47,951 bases of DNA. Origin: Sphingobium lactosutens. GTDB lineage: Bacteria; Pseudomonadota; Alphaproteobacteria; Sphingomonadales; Sphingomonadaceae. Position numbers and translations under genes: made by a program. Shown here in pieces: positions 1 through 7,312 of the stretch; positions within the stretch are counted from its first letter, which is position 1; each line of letters begins with the position of its first letter. The DNA lies in the NCBI RefSeq assembly GCF_013393185.1, contig NZ_QJQX01000065.1:1-47951 (forward strand). The letters are read 5' to 3'. The notes beneath the pieces were generated by a model that was not told where the DNA came from, searched no databases, and saw only the letters and a list, made by a program, of their open reading frames with translations.

Positions 1-262
1 TTAATCCATCTGTGGACGCCCCGATTAACGCAAGTGGTATTTGGAGGTAGGCACGTAGTCGGATGCTGCCATCTGTCCGGCCTCTGATGCAGCGATGATG
101 GCTGCGGGCCCGTATGGGAGTTCGCGGACCGGAACCACATCACTAACGCGTGCTGATGAAGCACGGTGGATTAACCTGGTTCTTCCGATCCCGTCTCGCC
201 GACTGTTGTGCCATACCCTCCTTCGACCGACTACGTTCCGACGACCTCTGGCCCGCCTTGGC
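1..262 (-). ncRNA. Candidate IS-encoded guide (bridge/seek) RNA region, copy 1
   Basis: This is the 262-nt noncoding end downstream of the transposase stop codon. IS1111-group members are known to encode a structured guide RNA in the downstream end, which base-pairs with donor and target DNA. The position and length fit. I did not fold the sequence or identify donor- and target-binding loops, so the RNA itself is inferred from element layout. Short minus-strand ORFs here are not supported as genes. Confidence 0.35.
12..22. repeat. Left sub-terminal inverted repeat of IS copy 1
   Basis: GTGGACGCCCC at 12-22 is the exact reverse complement of 1346-1356. Both arms sit 11 bp from the element tips. 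The same pair recurs at 46596-46606 and 47930-47940 in copy 2. Confidence 0.8.
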
Positions 263-1288
263 TTACGCCGTGGCTGCGACCGGAGCTTTGTAAACTTCAT
301 CCTTCGTCAGCAGCGCCCAGACGATCCGTGCCGTCTTGTTCGCCAGCGCAACCGTCACCAGCATGCGTGGCTTGCGCGCCAGCATCTGCTCGAGCCACGA
401 GCCTTTCGCCGCCCCGCGCTTGCTCGCCTGTAGCACTACCGCGCTACTGCCAATAATCAGCAACCTTCGCAGCGTGCGCTCGCCCATTTTCGAGATAGAT
501 CCCAGCTTCTGTTTCCCACCAGTTGAGTGCTGACGAGGGGTGAGGCCGACCCAAGCGGCGAAGTCACGCCCCTTGGCGAATGTTTCTGACGGCGGCGCAA
601 GCGCGGTGATCGCCGTTGCCGTGATCGGTCCGATTCCTGGGATCGTCATCAGGCGGCGCGCGACTGCATCCTCGCGAGAGCGCCGGACTATCTCTTTGTC
701 GAGTAGCGCGATCTGCCGGTCAAGCGTTGCCAGAGTATCAAGCAACACCATACACACCGACCGCACCCCTTCGGGCACCGCTGACCGATCGGAGACCAGC
801 GCCCTGAGCGCTTCCAGATGCGCCAAGCCCTTGGGTGCGATCCAACCATATTCTGTCATGTGCCCGCGCAGGGCATTGCCGATCTGGGTGCGCTGGCGGA
901 CCAGCAGATCACGCGCCCGGAACACCATCGCGGCTGCCTGCTGTTCCTCAGTTTTCACCGGCACGAACCGCATGCTCGGACGCTGTGCTGCCTCACAGAT
1001 CGCCTCAGCATCAGCCACATCGTTCTTTTGGCGCTTCACAAAGGGCTTCACATACGCCGGAGCGATCAACCGCACATCATGACCGAGCTTGAGCAACTCG
1101 CGCGCCCAATGATGGGCTCCGCCGCACGCCTCCAACACAATTAGGCAACGTGGATGAGCGGAAAAGAAGGGCAACAACTTCGAACGCGTGATCTTCTTGC
1201 GCAAAATCGCATGGCCTGACGCATCTACCCCATGCGCCTGAAAAACATGCTTGGCGATATCCAACCCGATTATGCTAACTTCCGACAT
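263..1288 (-). CDS. IS110-family DEDD transposase, copy 1
   Basis: A 341-residue recombinase that mobilises the element. The N-terminal RuvC-like DEDD domain shows D10 (IIGLDIAKH), E53 (VLEACGG), D90 and D93 (KNDVADAEAI). The C-terminal Transposase_20 domain has the IPGIGPITA helix-hairpin-helix, then WVGLTPRQ and HSTGGKQKLG, which contains the putative catalytic serine. I chose ATG at 1288 because GGGAGG lies just upstream on the minus strand and the family begins within a few residues of the first Asp; a longer frame opens at 1333 without support. Length is normal for the family and no lesion is visible, so it may be active. Confidence 0.92.
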   Translation of the reverse strand: MSEVSIIGLDIAKHVFQAHGVDASGHAILRKKITRSKLLPFFSAHPRCLIVLEACGGAHHWARELLKLGHDVRLIAPAYVKPFVKRQKNDVADAEAICEAAQRPSMRFVPVKTEEQQAAAMVFRARDLLVRQRTQIGNALRGHMTEYGWIAPKGLAHLEALRALVSDRSAVPEGVRSVCMVLLDTLATLDRQIALLDKEIVRRSREDAVARRLMTIPGIGPITATAITALAPPSETFAKGRDFAAWVGLTPRQHSTGGKQKLGSISKMGERTLRRLLIIGSSAVVLQASKRGAAKGSWLEQMLARKPRMLVTVALANKTARIVWALLTKDEVYKAPVAATA

Positions 1289-1367
1289 GGACGCCTCCCT
1301 AAAGTGGTGTTCAACACCTCCACTGTGGCACATCGATGCCGTCGGGGGGCGTCCACCCCATCACTAA

Positions 1368-1674
1368 TACTCCAGTCGGTCCACTCGGTGGGGGCAGATC
1401 ACACCTGCATGGCCTCGATTCGGACGGCTTCGTCGGCGTCGCCCGACTAACTTCCTGCGAAAATTCGAATTGAGCGAGGGCGGCAGCAAGTTTCGTCGCT
1501 GCCCCACTTTCGCCTATCGGAAGTCGAAATCTGGCTGGACCCGAGCTTTCTGGTGAAAACCTATCGTGCGGCACATTAAGGTGAGATGTCAGCCCACAAC
1601 GGTTGTCGATGGAAAAACTTCATTCTCCCACAAGAGAAAGGCCGACCGCTTCTCATTAACCTTGCAACCGCGTC
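1368..1674. other. Gene-poor stretch next to IS copy 1
   Basis: About 307 bp with no convincing gene. An 87-codon minus-strand frame (1311-1574) crosses the IS end, has low-complexity Ser/Pro/Arg composition and matches nothing I recognise. No tRNA, strong promoter or terminator was seen. Confidence 0.5.
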
Positions 1675-1962
1675 TTACAGGCCGATCCCGTTGATCGCCT
1701 GGTGGATAGGATTAATGGCCTCGATCCAGTTGACGGCGATCGCTTCCGCTCCCGTCCTGATGCCTTCGACCATGACGTTGGTCTGGAGCAGATGCCCCAC
1801 ATCCTTGAGCTTGCCGATATCCCACAGCGCGCCGTCGCGGGCCTGGACATAGAGGCCTACCGCTCCTGCGAGCAGAACCCCTTCGAGACGGAAATATGAA
1901 CCGATATTCATGTAACCGGAAGTAGGGAGTGATCGATCGTCGCGCCATGACGGGTGCAGCAT
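1675..1962 (-). CDS. Small hypothetical protein, possibly a gene remnant
   Basis: About 95 residues from ATG 1962. A TTG at 1995 and an ATG at 1911 are alternatives, and none has a good ribosome binding site. The later part looks like real protein: a hydrophobic stretch LEGVLLAGAVGLYVQARDG followed by helix-like sequence ending INGIGL before a TAA stop. I do not recognise the family. It could be a short membrane-associated protein or the end of a longer gene cut during IS insertion. It stands alone between the IS and the antiporter and points the same way as both. Confidence 0.3.
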   Translation of the reverse strand: MLHPSWRDDRSLPTSGYMNIGSYFRLEGVLLAGAVGLYVQARDGALWDIGKLKDVGHLLQTNVMVEGIRTGAEAIAVNWIEAINPIHQAINGIGL

Positions 1963-2204
1963 GGCGTGCAAATATTCCGACGGGACGATGGACAAGCGTG
2001 TTCTGGAGCAGATGACGGGTTCATTTAGCGCATGAACGGCTGGCGATCGAATGGCGGGGCATGGAGCGCTGACTGAGCTATACCGTTGATTGGAATAGGA
2101 TTTTCGTCGCCTGACTGTATATGTCCGGCAACGCTTGACTTTATTCCTGCGCTGCCCGGATCCCCTGGAAGCGCGGTGGCTCTATCCCGGCGGATGTGTG
2201 ACGA

Positions 2205-3788
2205 TCAGGCCTTGGCGGAGAGGGCGCTCAGTTCCTCCAGGTCGAGGTCGCGTTCCAGTTCCTGAAAGACATGCTCGTCAATATCGCCCGCCCGGTGCAG
2301 GCGCAGCAGTTCCGCGCGGCCGACGGCGATCGCTTCCAGCACGACATCGAAATGGGCCTGTATCCGGTCGGTATAGCGATCTTCCTGGCCGGCATAGTCG
2401 ACCGAGATTTCCGCGCGCTTCTGATAGCGGGCCAGCAGTTGCGGATGGATCAGCGTACCGTCCGCATCATAGGCGATCCTTTCCACGCGCTTCATCTGCG
2501 CCTGCGCCATGGCGGCTTCGGCCTGGCTCATGCTGAGGCGGGGGCGTTCATGCTCGGCCTCGTCAAGGCCGGCCCAGCGGATGAGCGGACCGAGCGTCAT
2601 GCCCTGGACGAGAACGGTACCGAGGATGACGCCGAAGGCGACGACCAGCATGAAGTCGCGGCCTGGAAAATCTTCCGGCACGCTGAGCGCGACGGCCAGC
2701 GTCACCACGCCGCGCATCCCCGCCCAGCTGAGCACGGTCGAACGCGCGGCACCCAGCGGCGCCCGATGGGGCAGGCCCATGGCGCAAAGCAGGCGAAGAA
2801 AGGCGTCCGACCCGAATACCCACGCGAAGCGCGCGGCGGTCAGCACGGCCAGGATCACAAGGACCGGCACCGCCATATTGTCCAGCACGACGCTGAATCC
2901 GCCGACGCGTTCCACCACGCCGCGCAGGGAGGAGCCGATCAGCATGAAGACGGTGGCTTCCATCAGGAAGATCATCACCGCCCAGAAGGAGGTGCCGCGC
3001 ATCCGGACGGCGGCAGGGAAGACGACATGCTGGTACCAGCCGCAGATAAGGCCGGCCGAAACGGTCGCGATCACGCCGGAAACATGGAAGATTTCGCCCA
3101 GAAGATAGGCGGCCCACGGCACCAGCATGGAGGATGCGATCATCAGATATTCGTCGCCCAGATGACGGACAAGCAAGACCCATGCCGCGCCGATCGCTGC
3201 GCCGACCAGCATGCCGCCGACCAGCAGGCCCATGAAGCTGCCCAGCGCGTCGACGGCGCTGAAGGCGCCGGTCAGTCCCGCGGCGATGGCGAAGCGGAAG
3301 AGAACCAGGCCGGCGGCGTCGTTGAGCAGGCTTTCGCCCTCCAGTAGGATGGACAGGCGGCGGGGCAACTTCACCCGCTGGAGCACCGCGCGCGCAGACA
3401 CGGCATCGGGCGGGGAAACGATGGCGCCCAGCGCGGCGCAGGCCGCCCATGGAAGCGAAGGCATCAGCATATGAACGGTGGCTGCCACGACCAGCGTGGT
3501 GAACAGCACTGCACCCACCGCGAGTGACATGATGCCAAGCAGATGCCGCTTCAGATGGCCGAGCGCGATGAACCAGGCGCCGTCCATCAACAGTGGCGGC
3601 AGGAAGATGACGAGGACCAGTTCCGGGTCGAGCGAAATGACGGGCAGGCCGGGTACGAAGGCGAGCAGGCATCCTCCGGCCAGCAGCGCGACGGCAGGTG
3701 GCAGGCCCAGCTTATGGGCGGCATAATGGAGGGCGATGATGGCCAGCAGCATCGCGACGAGAAGTTCGAAATATTGCATCGGATGCAT
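2205..3788 (-). CDS. CPA1-family Na+/H+ antiporter
   Basis: A 527-residue inner-membrane cation/proton exchanger. The N-terminal two thirds contains about a dozen hydrophobic helices with the family signatures FLPPLLMDGAW, IVSPPDAVSARAV and LLEGESLLNDAAGLV; the last holds the Asp of the ND transport motif. A hydrophilic tail of about 130 residues (from roughly 400) is typical of NhaP/YjcE-type proteins. I chose ATG 3788, preceded by CAGGGCGG, because earlier starts add a non-family polar leader; ATG 3779 is also possible. It is divergent from the peptidase gene. The ion (Na+, K+ or Li+) cannot be told. A paralogue lies at 33513-35144. Confidence 0.88.
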   Translation of the reverse strand: MHPMQYFELLVAMLLAIIALHYAAHKLGLPPAVALLAGGCLLAFVPGLPVISLDPELVLVIFLPPLLMDGAWFIALGHLKRHLLGIMSLAVGAVLFTTLVVAATVHMLMPSLPWAACAALGAIVSPPDAVSARAVLQRVKLPRRLSILLEGESLLNDAAGLVLFRFAIAAGLTGAFSAVDALGSFMGLLVGGMLVGAAIGAAWVLLVRHLGDEYLMIASSMLVPWAAYLLGEIFHVSGVIATVSAGLICGWYQHVVFPAAVRMRGTSFWAVMIFLMEATVFMLIGSSLRGVVERVGGFSVVLDNMAVPVLVILAVLTAARFAWVFGSDAFLRLLCAMGLPHRAPLGAARSTVLSWAGMRGVVTLAVALSVPEDFPGRDFMLVVAFGVILGTVLVQGMTLGPLIRWAGLDEAEHERPRLSMSQAEAAMAQAQMKRVERIAYDADGTLIHPQLLARYQKRAEISVDYAGQEDRYTDRIQAHFDVVLEAIAVGRAELLRLHRAGDIDEHVFQELERDLDLEELSALSAKA

Positions 3789-3940
3789 GGAGCCGCCCTG
3801 GATACCGCCTGTGCAACGACCTTTAGCTTTCCGTCCTTCTCTGTCCAGCACCATAAGGTGCGAGGGCTGGCCGGACATGTATCGACATGGCGGGCAAGAT
3901 CGGTCAGACAATGCGCCATAGGATCCACCGGAGTTGCAAT

Positions 3941-5602
3941 ATGTCCCCCAGTTTCAAGATGCTGCGTTCGCTGGCCTGCGCCACATTGCTGTCTGCCTCC
4001 GCTCTTGCGATGGCAGCGCCGGCCGCTGCGCCGCAGTTCGACGTCCAGCGCGTCGTGGCCGACATCAGGACATTGTCGAGCGACGAGTTTGAAGGACGCG
4101 GCCCCGCGACCCGCGCGGAGGTCAAGACGATCGACTATATCTCCGCGCAGATGAAGGCCGCGGGCCTCAAGCCGGCGGGCGACAAGGGTAGCTGGTTCCA
4201 GGATGTGCCGCTGCGCATGTCGAACATCACCGGCACGCCGACCCTGTCGATGACGATCGGCGGCGCAGCGCAGCCCCTGACGCAGGGTAGCGAGATCGCG
4301 GTGCGTGCGGCCGAGACGGGCCAGTCGTCGGTCAGGTTCGCCGACCTGCCGCTGGTCTTCGTGGGTTATGGCGTCAAGGCGCCAGAACGCGGCTGGGACG
4401 ACTTCAAGGGCGTCGATTTGCACGGTAAGATCATGGTCGTGCTGGTCAACGACCCGGATTTCGAGGGCGGCGAGGGCGATTTCGGCGGCAAGCTGATGAC
4501 CTATTATGGCCGCTGGACCTATAAATATGAGGAAGCCGCGCGGCAGGGCGCGGCCGGCGTGCTGGTCGTGCATGAAAGCGAGCCGGCCTCCTATGGCTGG
4601 GCGACAGTCAAGAACAGCAACACCAACACCATGTTCGACATCGTCCGCGTCGATCCCAAGGCGGCGCATACGCAGATGGAAGGCTGGATCCAGAAGGATC
4701 TGGCCACCAGGCTGCTGGCCGCGTCGGGCGTGGATTTCGAGGCGGCCAAGGCCGCCGCGCGCAAGAAGGATTTCAGGCCCATACCGCTCAAGGCCATGAT
4801 GAGCGCTAATTATGCCGTGAAATCGGAGATCATCACCTCGCACAATGTCGCGGGACTGGTGCAGGGCAGCAAATATCCCAACGAAACCGTGATCTATTCG
4901 GCGCATTGGGACCATCTGGGCATCGGAGCGCCGGATGCGAAGGGCGACACCATCTATAATGGTGCGCGCGACAATGCGTCGGGCACCGCCGCGCTGCTGG
5001 AACTGGCGCGCGCCTATGCCAAGGGGCCGAAGCCCGAGCGCAGCGTGCTGTTCCTGGCTGTGACGGCGGAAGAGAAGGGGCTGCTCGGTTCCGAATATTA
5101 TGCGGACAATCCGCTACGGCCGCTGGCGACGACGGCGGGCGTCGTCAACATGGATGGCCCGTTCGGGGTCGAGAAGACCACCAATTTCAGCATTTCGGGC
5201 GCCGCGAAGCTGGACCTGCTGACCATGCTGACCGAGGAAGGCCAGAAGCTGGGTCGGCATTATACCCCTGACGCGCGACCGGAAGCGGGCAGCTTCTACC
5301 GGTCGGATCACTTCCCCATGGCCAAGCGGGGCGTGCCGGCGATCTCCTTCAATCCGGGGCGCGAGCTGGTCAATGGCGGCGCGGCGCGCGGCAAGGAACT
5401 GGGCGATATCTACACGCGCGACCGTTATCACCAGCCTGCCGACCAATATGACGACAGCTGGGATACGAGCAGTTGGGCCGGCGACCTGACCCTGCTCTAT
5501 AATGTCGGACGCCGGGTTGCCGATGGCCATGTCTGGCCGAACTGGTCGACTGACAGTGAATTCCGCGCAGCGCGGGACGCCAGCGCAGCGCAGCGCAAAT
5601 AA
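3941..5602 (+). CDS. Secreted M28-family zinc aminopeptidase with PA domain
   Basis: A 553-residue exopeptidase expected in the periplasm or outside the cell. A signal peptide (residues about 7-30, ending AMAAPAAA) is followed by an N-terminal segment, a PA-like insertion (about 130-300) and the M28 catalytic domain. Putative zinc ligands and catalytic residues are H322 (SAHWDHLG), D344 (GARDNASG), E377/E378 (TAEEKGLLGSEYY), D405 (NMDG) and H457 (SDHFPM). ATG 3941 is chosen for its upstream GGAG; frames opening earlier lack a signal. Stand-alone gene, divergent from the antiporter, with the ThuA-like gene 62 bp downstream. Substrate is unknown; the family removes N-terminal amino acids from peptides. 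Confidence 0.9.
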   Translation: MSPSFKMLRSLACATLLSASALAMAAPAAAPQFDVQRVVADIRTLSSDEFEGRGPATRAEVKTIDYISAQMKAAGLKPAGDKGSWFQDVPLRMSNITGTPTLSMTIGGAAQPLTQGSEIAVRAAETGQSSVRFADLPLVFVGYGVKAPERGWDDFKGVDLHGKIMVVLVNDPDFEGGEGDFGGKLMTYYGRWTYKYEEAARQGAAGVLVVHESEPASYGWATVKNSNTNTMFDIVRVDPKAAHTQMEGWIQKDLATRLLAASGVDFEAAKAAARKKDFRPIPLKAMMSANYAVKSEIITSHNVAGLVQGSKYPNETVIYSAHWDHLGIGAPDAKGDTIYNGARDNASGTAALLELARAYAKGPKPERSVLFLAVTAEEKGLLGSEYYADNPLRPLATTAGVVNMDGPFGVEKTTNFSISGAAKLDLLTMLTEEGQKLGRHYTPDARPEAGSFYRSDHFPMAKRGVPAISFNPGRELVNGGAARGKELGDIYTRDRYHQPADQYDDSWDTSSWAGDLTLLYNVGRRVADGHVWPNWSTDSEFRAARDASAAQRK

Positions 5603-5664
5603 GCTCGGGCGCCCGCGATCGTCGCAATGGCGATCGCGGGTGCACTCGGAACAGGGAGATGGGG

Positions 5665-6432
5665 ATGAAGCGCTTGGTTCGTCTGCTCGCCATATTGCTG
5701 GCGCTGGTCGTCGCACCGGTTGCGCTGGCGCAGAGCCAGTACAAGCTGCTGGTCCTGTCCATCCCCAACACATATCATTATGAATATATTCCGGTTGCGC
5801 GGGACAGTCTGGAACGGCTGGCGAAATTGCATGCGTTCGATTTTACCTGGGCGAACCGGACGGATGCCTTCGACGGCGACATCAGCCAATATGCGGCGGT
5901 GATGTTTCTGAATACACCGGGCGAGGAACTAAACCCTTCGCAGCGCAAGCGGTTCGAGGACTATATGCGCGCTGGCGGCAACGCGATCATCGTGCATCGC
6001 GCCGCGATCACGCCGTCGAACGACTGGGTCTGGTATGAGAAGATGGTCGGCCGCAGCTTCGTCATCCACCCTATGTTGCAGACCGGCGTGGTCACGGTGG
6101 TCGACAAAGGGTTTCCCGCGACGTTCGGCGTCCCGGACCGATGGATTTGGAGCGACGAATATTACGTCCTTTCCAATCCTTATAATGTCCGTATCAATCC
6201 CGTGCTCAATGTCGATGAGAGCAGCTATGATCCGACGAAGATCTGGCCGGGACAGGTATCAAGGCCAATGGGCAAGGCGCATCCGGTCGCCTGGTATCAT
6301 GGCTATGAGAAAGGACGGGTATTCGTGACGACCTTGGGCCATAATGTGGAGATGTATCGCGACCCGCATTATCTCGACCATCTGATGGGCGGGATCTATT
6401 GGGCCGCGACAGGGCTGGGGCAGCAGCGCTAA
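5665..6432 (+). CDS. Secreted ThuA-like protein (glutamine amidotransferase-like fold)
   Basis: About 255 residues with a clear signal peptide (LLAILLALVVAPVALAQ). The mature part matches the ThuA family: LLVLSIPNTYHYEYIP at the start, a GGNAIIVHRAA strand-turn, and a C-terminal HPVAWYHGYEKGRVFVTTLGH segment typical of ThuA proteins. The family has a class-I glutamine amidotransferase-like fold and is often linked to sugar metabolism, but no reaction can be assigned here. ATG 5665 is chosen because AGGGAG sits 6 nt upstream; ATG 5659 overlaps that site. It follows the peptidase on the same strand and ends 7 bp from the convergent amidohydrolase. Confidence 0.85.
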   Translation: MKRLVRLLAILLALVVAPVALAQSQYKLLVLSIPNTYHYEYIPVARDSLERLAKLHAFDFTWANRTDAFDGDISQYAAVMFLNTPGEELNPSQRKRFEDYMRAGGNAIIVHRAAITPSNDWVWYEKMVGRSFVIHPMLQTGVVTVVDKGFPATFGVPDRWIWSDEYYVLSNPYNVRINPVLNVDESSYDPTKIWPGQVSRPMGKAHPVAWYHGYEKGRVFVTTLGHNVEMYRDPHYLDHLMGGIYWAATGLGQQR

Positions 6433-6439
6433 TCCTCGC

Positions 6440-7312
6440 CTAACTGAGGCACAGCAGTTTCACCGCATTGTCCTTCATGATGAGGGGCAGCACCTCCTCG
6501 CGGAAGCCGGCTTCGCGGGCGGCGTCGATCCATTTTTCCGGACGGATCAGCGGCCAGTCTGAGCCGAAGAGCATCTTGTGCTTCAGCTGCGTGTTTGCGT
6601 ACTGGATCACCTGTTTCGGGAAATATTTGGGCGACCAGCCGGACAGGTCCATGAAGACATTGTCCTTGTGCAGCGCCATAGACAGGCTCTCGTCGGTCCA
6701 GGGCCAGCTAGGATGGGCGAGGATGATCTTCATGTCGGGGAAGTCGACCGCGACATCGTCCACCAGGATCGGCTGGCCATATTTCAGGCGCACGCCGCCG
6801 CCGCCGCGCATACCCGTCCCCATGCCCGAATGGCCGGTGTGGAATATGGCAGGCAGTTTATATTCGGCAATCACTTCATAGATCGGATAGGCGACCCGGT
6901 CGGCCGGGTGGCAATCCTGCATGATGCCGTGGAATTTGAATCCCTTGACCCCGTAATTCTCGACCAGATCGCGGGCTTCGCGCGCACCATATTTGCCCTT
7001 GCGCGGGTCGATCGAGGCGAAGGGGATGACGATGTCGCTGTCATTGGCGGCCAACTCGGCCACTTCATAATTGCTGATCCGCTTGGCGCCGATCCCGCTC
7101 TCGCAGTCGACGGTGAACAGGCAGAAGGCGATATTCTGCTGCCGATAATAAGCGATCGTCTCGGGAATGGTCGGGCGTTTGCGGTCCGCCTTGAAATAGG
7201 CGGAGGCAGCGTCGAAATATTTGGCCATCACCGGATCTTCGGGATCGTGGCACGACACTTCGGCATGGACATGGACGTCGATGGCGAGAACCTTGGTCGG
7301 GTCAACGGGCAT
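6440..7312 (-). CDS. Metal-dependent amidohydrolase, candidate aryl beta-ketoacyl-CoA hydrolase
   Basis: A 290-residue cytoplasmic amidohydrolase_2 (COG2159-type) TIM-barrel protein. Metal-site candidates are H14 and H16 (DVHVH), H158 and H161 (FHTGHSG), H200 (LAHPSW) and D252 (FGSDWP). Family members decarboxylate or hydrolyse aromatic acids; the actinobacterial enzymes CouO/PhdC, which cleave 4-hydroxyphenyl-beta-ketoacyl-CoA, belong to this superfamily. That reaction is inferred here from operon context with a CoA ligase. It is the last gene of the leftward operon, and its ATG lies 11 nt inside the end of the PQQ dehydrogenase gene, which implies translational coupling. An aromatic decarboxylase is the main alternative. 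Confidence 0.82.
   Translation of the reverse strand: MPVDPTKVLAIDVHVHAEVSCHDPEDPVMAKYFDAASAYFKADRKRPTIPETIAYYRQQNIAFCLFTVDCESGIGAKRISNYEVAELAANDSDIVIPFASIDPRKGKYGAREARDLVENYGVKGFKFHGIMQDCHPADRVAYPIYEVIAEYKLPAIFHTGHSGMGTGMRGGGGVRLKYGQPILVDDVAVDFPDMKIILAHPSWPWTDESLSMALHKDNVFMDLSGWSPKYFPKQVIQYANTQLKHKMLFGSDWPLIRPEKWIDAAREAGFREEVLPLIMKDNAVKLLCLS

Larger units (their letters stand above)
1..1367 (-). mobile_element. IS110-family element (IS1111-like layout), copy 1
   Basis: The element carries one transposase gene on the minus strand. Its noncoding ends are very unequal: about 79 bp upstream of the transposase and 262 bp downstream. An 11-bp inverted repeat (GTGGACGCCCC at 12-22, complement at 1346-1356) lies exactly 11 bp inside each end. 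Sub-terminal inverted repeats and a long downstream end are known traits of the IS1111 group. The same 1,367 bp recurs at 46585-47951 in the same orientation. Both ends read TTA...TAA. The exact tips are inferred from where the two copies stop matching the window and from the symmetry of the repeats. Confidence 0.85.

Noticed and set aside
1311..1574. An 87-codon minus-strand frame over the end of IS copy 1
   Set aside because: It would run into the IS tip, has low-complexity composition and no recognisable family.
2271..3347. A 358-codon plus-strand frame opposite the first antiporter
   Set aside because: Composition is a His/Asp/Gln/Arg shadow of a membrane protein read backwards.
3587..4915. 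A 442-codon minus-strand frame across the antiporter start and the peptidase gene
   Set aside because: It overlaps two well-supported genes and has no family features.
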